From Muribaculaceae bacterium (GTDB lineage: Bacteria > Bacteroidota > Bacteroidia > Bacteroidales > Muribaculaceae): a DNA stretch of 64,000 bases. The notes beneath the pieces were generated by a model. The model worked only from the letters and a program-made list of their open reading frames with translations, made no database searches and was not told the DNA's origin. Of this stretch, positions 59,975-64,000 are shown piece after piece; positions within the stretch are counted from its first letter, which is position 1; each line of letters opens with the position of its first letter. A program made the translations under genes and the position numbers. The DNA is taken from the NCBI GenBank assembly GCA_017436845.1, contig JAFSCJ010000018.1, positions 1 to 64,000 of the forward strand, read 5' to 3'.

Positions 59975-60002
59975 TTAGTTGGAAATTAAAGATGAAATTC
60001 AT

Positions 60003-60827
60003 ATGAAAAATCTTGTTTTACGAAGTCTTTCAGGATTAATATATGTAGGGCTAATTGTCGGTTCGTTACTTACAAATGAGTATGCCTTTTTTGCGCTATG
60101 TATATTGTTTATTATTCTTGGAACGATAGAATTTAGCAAACTCACAAATCAAGAGACTAAACCATTGTTAATGGTATTGGATGTCCTATTAGCATTATCT
60201 TTAATTCCTACAATAATCAGTGTAACATTTATATCATCAGAATTATTGGAGTTTTCTCCGGTTATATTGATGATATTGCGCTTTGTTACACAACTATATA
60301 TGCCTAAGGATAAAAATCCATTAAATACGTTGGCTTACTCTGTATTAGGATTATTATATGTCGCAGGTCCTATATGGTTAATGGTTTATTTGTATTATAT
60401 GGAATCGCCGGAAGTGATATTAGCGATGTTTATAATGATATGGCTTAATGATACCGGTGCTTACGTTGTTGGATCATTATTAGGGCGTAAGTTAATCCCT
60501 TATAAAATGTGTCCTCGCATTTCCCCTAAAAAATCGTGGGCAGGATTTGTTGGAGGATTACTTTTTGCAGTTGCGTCATCATTTGTATTTATAAACGTAT
60601 TTGGTGAATATTATCAAGGAATCGATATAATAGAGATGATAGGTTTTGCTATTGTCGTAGTTGTATTTGCAACGTGGGGTGATTTAATTGAATCATTAAT
60701 AAAACGTACAATTGGTGTTAAAGATTCCGGAAATTTTATTCCCGGTCATGGTGGAATATTAGATAGAATAGACTCATTATTGTTTGTATTACCGGCAATA
60801 TTGTGTTATTGCTATATAGTATTATAG
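60003..60827 (+). CDS. cdsA: phosphatidate cytidylyltransferase
   Basis: 274 residues from ATG 60003 (the TTG at 59979 is rejected). Eight or so membrane helices. The CDP-diglyceride synthase signature is complete: RISPKKSWAGFVGGLL (about 178-193) and ESLIKRTIGVKDSGNFIPGHGGILDRID (about 230-257). It makes CDP-diacylglycerol for phospholipid synthesis at the inner membrane. purM follows after 21 bases. Confidence 0.95.
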   Translation: MKNLVLRSLSGLIYVGLIVGSLLTNEYAFFALCILFIILGTIEFSKLTNQETKPLLMVLDVLLALSLIPTIISVTFISSELLEFSPVILMILRFVTQLYMPKDKNPLNTLAYSVLGLLYVAGPIWLMVYLYYMESPEVILAMFIMIWLNDTGAYVVGSLLGRKLIPYKMCPRISPKKSWAGFVGGLLFAVASSFVFINVFGEYYQGIDIIEMIGFAIVVVVFATWGDLIESLIKRTIGVKDSGNFIPGHGGILDRIDSLLFVLPAILCYCYIVL

Positions 60828-60848
60828 TAAAGAAAAATCATTATATAT

Positions 60849-62015
60849 ATGAGCGATCAAAGATATAACATGCGTGGAGTTTCTGCCTCAAAAGAGGATG
60901 TCCACAATGCAATTAAGAATGTAGATAAAGGATTATATCCTAAAGCATTTTGTAAAATAATTCCGGATATACTTGGTGGTGATGATGAATATTGTAACAT
61001 CATGCATGCTGATGGCGCTGGTACAAAATCTTCGTTGGCATATATCTATTGGAAAGAAACAGGCGATATCAGCGTGTGGAAAGGAATAGCACAGGATGCA
61101 TTAATAATGAATATCGATGACTTGTTGTGTGTTGGTGCTACCGATAATATTTTGGTATCGTCAACAATAGGTCGAAATAAATTATTGATTCCAGGAGAGG
61201 TAATTGCGGCAATTATAAATGGTACAGAGGAATTACTTGCTGAATTGCGTGAAATGGGAGTGAGTATCTATAGTACCGGTGGAGAGACAGCTGATGTTGG
61301 CGATCTTGTACGAACAATTATAGTAGATAGCACAGTAACTTGTCGTATGAAACGTTCTGATGTAATTAACAATGCTAATATTAAAGGGGGTGATGTAATT
61401 GTAGGTCTTGCTTCTTATGGTCAAGCTTCCTATGAAAAAGGTTATAATGGCGGAATGGGTAGCAATGGTTTGACCTCGGCTCGTCATGATGTATTTGCTA
61501 AATATTTGGCTGAGAGATATCCCGAAAGTTTTGATGCAAATGTCCCTTCTGAACTCGTTTACTCCGGCTCGGTGCATTTGACTGACGCTGTTGAAAATTC
61601 TCCTATTAATGCAGGTAAATTGGTGTTATCTCCAACACGCACCTATGCTCCGGTAATAAAGAAATTATTAGATGAAATGCGCCATAAAATTCATGGTATG
61701 GTGCATTGTTCAGGTGGAGCTCAAACAAAGATTATGCACTTTGTTGAAAATAAACACGTCATTAAAGATAATCTATTCCCCGTTCCTCCATTGTTTGAAT
61801 TGATTAGCAAAGAGTCAGGAACAGATTTGGCAGAAATGTATAAGGTGTTTAACATGGGACATCGCATGGAGATATATTTGTCTCCAGAAGACGCTAAGCG
61901 CGTAATTGAGATTTCAGAGGAGATGGGTATTCCTGCTCGTATTGTGGGTAGAGTAGAAGATGCCCCACAAAATAAATTGACAATTATTTCAGAAAAAGGC
62001 GTATTTGAATATTAA
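60849..62015 (+). CDS. purM: phosphoribosylformylglycinamidine cyclo-ligase (AIR synthase)
   Basis: 388 residues. AIR synthase fold: HADGAGTKSSLAYIYWKE (about 54-71), DALIMNIDDLLCVGATDNILVSSTIGRNK (ATP/metal site), GGETADVGDLVRTIIVD (about 143-159) and MVHCSGGAQTKIMHFV. It closes formylglycinamidine ribotide to AIR in purine synthesis. Long Bacteroidota form (388 against about 345 in E. coli). No other pur gene is adjacent. The next gene starts 11 bases before this stop. Confidence 0.9.
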   Translation: MSDQRYNMRGVSASKEDVHNAIKNVDKGLYPKAFCKIIPDILGGDDEYCNIMHADGAGTKSSLAYIYWKETGDISVWKGIAQDALIMNIDDLLCVGATDNILVSSTIGRNKLLIPGEVIAAIINGTEELLAELREMGVSIYSTGGETADVGDLVRTIIVDSTVTCRMKRSDVINNANIKGGDVIVGLASYGQASYEKGYNGGMGSNGLTSARHDVFAKYLAERYPESFDANVPSELVYSGSVHLTDAVENSPINAGKLVLSPTRTYAPVIKKLLDEMRHKIHGMVHCSGGAQTKIMHFVENKHVIKDNLFPVPPLFELISKESGTDLAEMYKVFNMGHRMEIYLSPEDAKRVIEISEEMGIPARIVGRVEDAPQNKLTIISEKGVFEY

Positions 62016-63411
62016 TAAGAAAAATATACAAATAATAAAGGGTTGTATCAGTTTAATGATACTAACCCTTTATATTTATGTCGCAATTTCATGTGGTGGG
62101 GAAAATAGTACATTAGACAGAGACGAAAAAACATCCCATAAATTTCCTGACACTTTGCGAGTGGGAACATTATATAGCCCAACATCTTATTTTATATATC
62201 GAGAAGAGACAATGGGTTATGATTATGACCTCGTTAGTAAATTGACCACAGATAAAGATATAAAATTAAAAATTGAAATAGCCCCCAATCTTAATACATT
62301 GATTGAAATGTTGGATACCGGGTATATTGACTTGATCGCTTATGAGATTCCTATTACAGCCGAATATAAATCAAAGGTTATTCCATGTGGAGTAGAGAAT
62401 ATAACATATCAAGTGCTTGTTCAGCCAAGATTGAAAGAAAATCTAATTAACGATGTTACTGAATTGGTTGGAAAAGATGTGTATGTAGAGAAAGATTCAA
62501 AATATCAGTATCGTTTAAATAATCTAAATAATGAGTTAGGTGGTGGAATTAATATACATCCTATTAATCGAGACACATTGATTTCAGAAGAATTAGTGGC
62601 AATGGTTTCGACCGGAGCAATTCCATTGACAATTGTAGATAGTGATATAGCTCAATTAAACAGGACTTATTTTAATAATCTGGATATATCTCTCAAAGTT
62701 TCATTCCCTCAACGATCGGCATGGGGTGTTTCTCCTTCTAAATTATGGCTTGCCGATTCAATAAATCAATGGATAAATCAAGAACAACCTAAAGAAACAC
62801 AATCATGGTTGTTGAAACGGTATTTTGAGTTAAGCAAAAATGAATTTTCTTTTTCTAATTTCAAATTTAAAGATGGTCGTATATCCCCGTATGATAATCT
62901 GTTTAAAAAATATGCTAAAGAGATAGATTGGGATTGGCGATTGTTGGCAGCTCAGGCCTTTACTGAAAGTCATTTTGATACAACAGTTGTGTCGTGGGCT
63001 GGCGCACGAGGCATTATGCAGATAATGCCAAGCACAGCCCGAGCCTATGGTTTGACTGATGATAAAATGGCAAATCCGGAGGCAAGTATTTCAACAGCGG
63101 TTAAAATTATAAAGTCGTTAGACAAATCCTTGTCAAAATATGTTCCTGATAAAAACGAACGATTGAAATTTATTATAGCCGCATATAATTCAGGAATTGC
63201 TCATGTGTATGATGCTATTGCATTGGCTAAAAAATACGGAAAAAATCCGCAAATGTGGGATGGAAATGTAGCAGAAACAATTTTGATGAAATCTAAACCG
63301 GAGTATTATAATGATGAGGTTTGCAAATACGGATATTTTCGAGGACGTCAAACGGTTGCTTATGTGAAAAAGATAATGGATTTTTATGATCGATGTAAGC
63401 AAGTAATTTAG
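62005..63411 (+). CDS. MltF-like lytic transglycosylase lipoprotein
   Basis: 468 residues from TTG 62005, chosen because the N-region NINKKNIQIIKG is basic and leads to a lipobox (VAISC, Cys30); ATG 62056 would start inside the hydrophobic stretch. Residues about 40-275 are a substrate-binding domain (bacterial SBP family 3: DTLRVGTLYSPTSYFIYREETMGYDYDLVSKL), and about 305-468 a lysozyme-like SLT domain with catalytic Glu321 in LAAQAFTESHFD, then SWAGARGIMQIMPSTARAYGL and AAYNSGIAHVYDAI. MltF-type enzymes cut peptidoglycan from the outer membrane. Overlaps purM by 11 bases. Confidence 0.9.
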   Translation: MNINKKNIQIIKGCISLMILTLYIYVAISCGGENSTLDRDEKTSHKFPDTLRVGTLYSPTSYFIYREETMGYDYDLVSKLTTDKDIKLKIEIAPNLNTLIEMLDTGYIDLIAYEIPITAEYKSKVIPCGVENITYQVLVQPRLKENLINDVTELVGKDVYVEKDSKYQYRLNNLNNELGGGINIHPINRDTLISEELVAMVSTGAIPLTIVDSDIAQLNRTYFNNLDISLKVSFPQRSAWGVSPSKLWLADSINQWINQEQPKETQSWLLKRYFELSKNEFSFSNFKFKDGRISPYDNLFKKYAKEIDWDWRLLAAQAFTESHFDTTVVSWAGARGIMQIMPSTARAYGLTDDKMANPEASISTAVKIIKSLDKSLSKYVPDKNERLKFIIAAYNSGIAHVYDAIALAKKYGKNPQMWDGNVAETILMKSKPEYYNDEVCKYGYFRGRQTVAYVKKIMDFYDRCKQVI

Positions 63412-63421
63412 ATTTTGTTAT

Positions 63422-63429
63422 TATCTTTG
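63422..63429 (+). promoter_or_regulatory. -7 promoter element of the DUF3332 gene
   Basis: TATCTTTG matches TAnnTTTG, 37 bases upstream of ATG 63467. Confidence 0.5.
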
Positions 63430-63466
63430 AAGATATAAATTATGATTTACTAAAAAGTTTTGTTGT

Positions 63467-64000
63467 ATGAAGAAAAAGTATTTAAGTATTGCTCTTGTTA
63501 TGGCTCTTGCCGGCTCAATGATGTTTACATCTTGTATTGGAAGTTTTTCATTGACAAATAAACTAATGGATTGGAATAAAACAATCGGAAGCAAGTTTGT
63601 TAATGAATTAGTGTTTGTTGCATTTTGGATTGTTCCTGTTTATGAGGTGTCAGCTCTTGCTGATATTCTTGTGATAAATAGTATTGAATTTTGGAGTGGT
63701 TCAAATCCTATTGCAAAAGGCAAAAAAGTAATAGATGGAGAGAGTGGACGTTATTTAGTCGAATGTGATGGCAAAGGATATACAATTACAAGTGAAACAG
63801 ATGGAAACATTGTGCGCCTTGACTTTGAAGATGAAGATAACTCGTGGAGCGTAAATGTAAATGGTGAATCTCACAAGTTCATGACATTTGTTGATGATTC
63901 TCATGTTAAAATGATTACTCCGCAAGGAGATTATCAGGAGGTAGAACTTTCGCAAACCGGATTGTATGCTTATCAACAAATAGCAACTGCTTCAACTTTC
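63467..64000 (+). CDS. DUF3332 family lipoprotein, partial
   Basis: The frame opens at ATG 63467 and runs off the right edge after exactly 178 codons without a stop. Lipoprotein signal MKKKYLSIALVMALAGSMMFTSC (Cys23), then SFSLTNKLMDWNKTIGSKFVNELVFVAFWIVPVYEVSALADILVINSIEFWSG, the conserved DUF3332 core with one membrane-like helix. Function unknown; single gene in the visible part. Confidence 0.85.
   Translation, partial: MKKKYLSIALVMALAGSMMFTSCIGSFSLTNKLMDWNKTIGSKFVNELVFVAFWIVPVYEVSALADILVINSIEFWSGSNPIAKGKKVIDGESGRYLVECDGKGYTITSETDGNIVRLDFEDEDNSWSVNVNGESHKFMTFVDDSHVKMITPQGDYQEVELSQTGLYAYQQIATASTF

Overview
The window reads as a chromosomal segment of a low-GC member of the Bacteroidota, most likely order Bacteroidales and possibly Muribaculaceae-like. 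The evidence is: (1) many intergenic matches to the Bacteroidota -7 promoter element TAnnTTTG at sensible distances from starts; (2) almost no Shine-Dalgarno sequences; (3) at least four secreted proteins ending in type IX secretion (T9SS) sorting tails; (4) typical Bacteroidota families (BamD with an Rpb6/omega-like subunit, DUF4301, META lipoprotein, GHL10 hydrolase, GxDLY-type SGNH hydrolase, DUF3332). Family assignments rest on recognising motifs in the translations; no database search was run.

Layout. 1-5 kb: end of an rRNA operon (5S), small exported proteins on the minus strand, a Na/Pi cotransporter, and a small exported protein divergent from nagA. 5-17 kb: YraN; a pair of secreted proteins (a small one with a T9SS-like tail and an 1180-residue beta-helix protein); NAD synthetase; a Cys-rich Spy/CpxP-like protein; DUF4301; a large TPR protein. 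17-25 kb: NDH-2; tsaC, sugar-phosphate transferase and ClC in one run; rpsO; bamD-rpoZ; an SGNH hydrolase. 25-39 kb: GHL10 hydrolase; PASTA protein and rluD; acyltransferase, metallophosphoesterase, tex and folK; the minus-strand run aroE-yeiH-comEC. 39-47 kb: rnpB, yihY, ridA, then a small XRE regulator divergent from five tightly overlapping genes for unrecognised envelope or secreted proteins. 47-64 kb: chromate transporter halves with folC; META lipoprotein; GNAT and rarA; a PstS-like lipoprotein/TPR cluster; two tandem T9SS subtilases; cdsA, purM, an MltF-like transglycosylase and a DUF3332 lipoprotein cut by the window end.

The strongest candidate for an undescribed system is 41.6-46.9 kb. 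Two copies of GTTATCA-N4-TGATAAC bracket a consensus Bacteroidota promoter (TTTG-N20-TACATTTG), with a small XRE repressor on one side and five coupled envelope genes on the other: an unrecognised secreted protein, a propeller-like protein, a TPR/barrel-like fusion, a barrel-like protein and a CxxC thioredoxin-like protein. Other notable points are a NAD synthetase whose glutaminase cysteine is replaced by glycine, a perfect 10-base Shine-Dalgarno in a genome that hardly uses them, a propeller-like module shared by two large secreted proteins, and a terminator that overlaps the promoter of a predicted leaderless subtilase gene.

No transposase, CRISPR array, tRNA or phage gene was seen.
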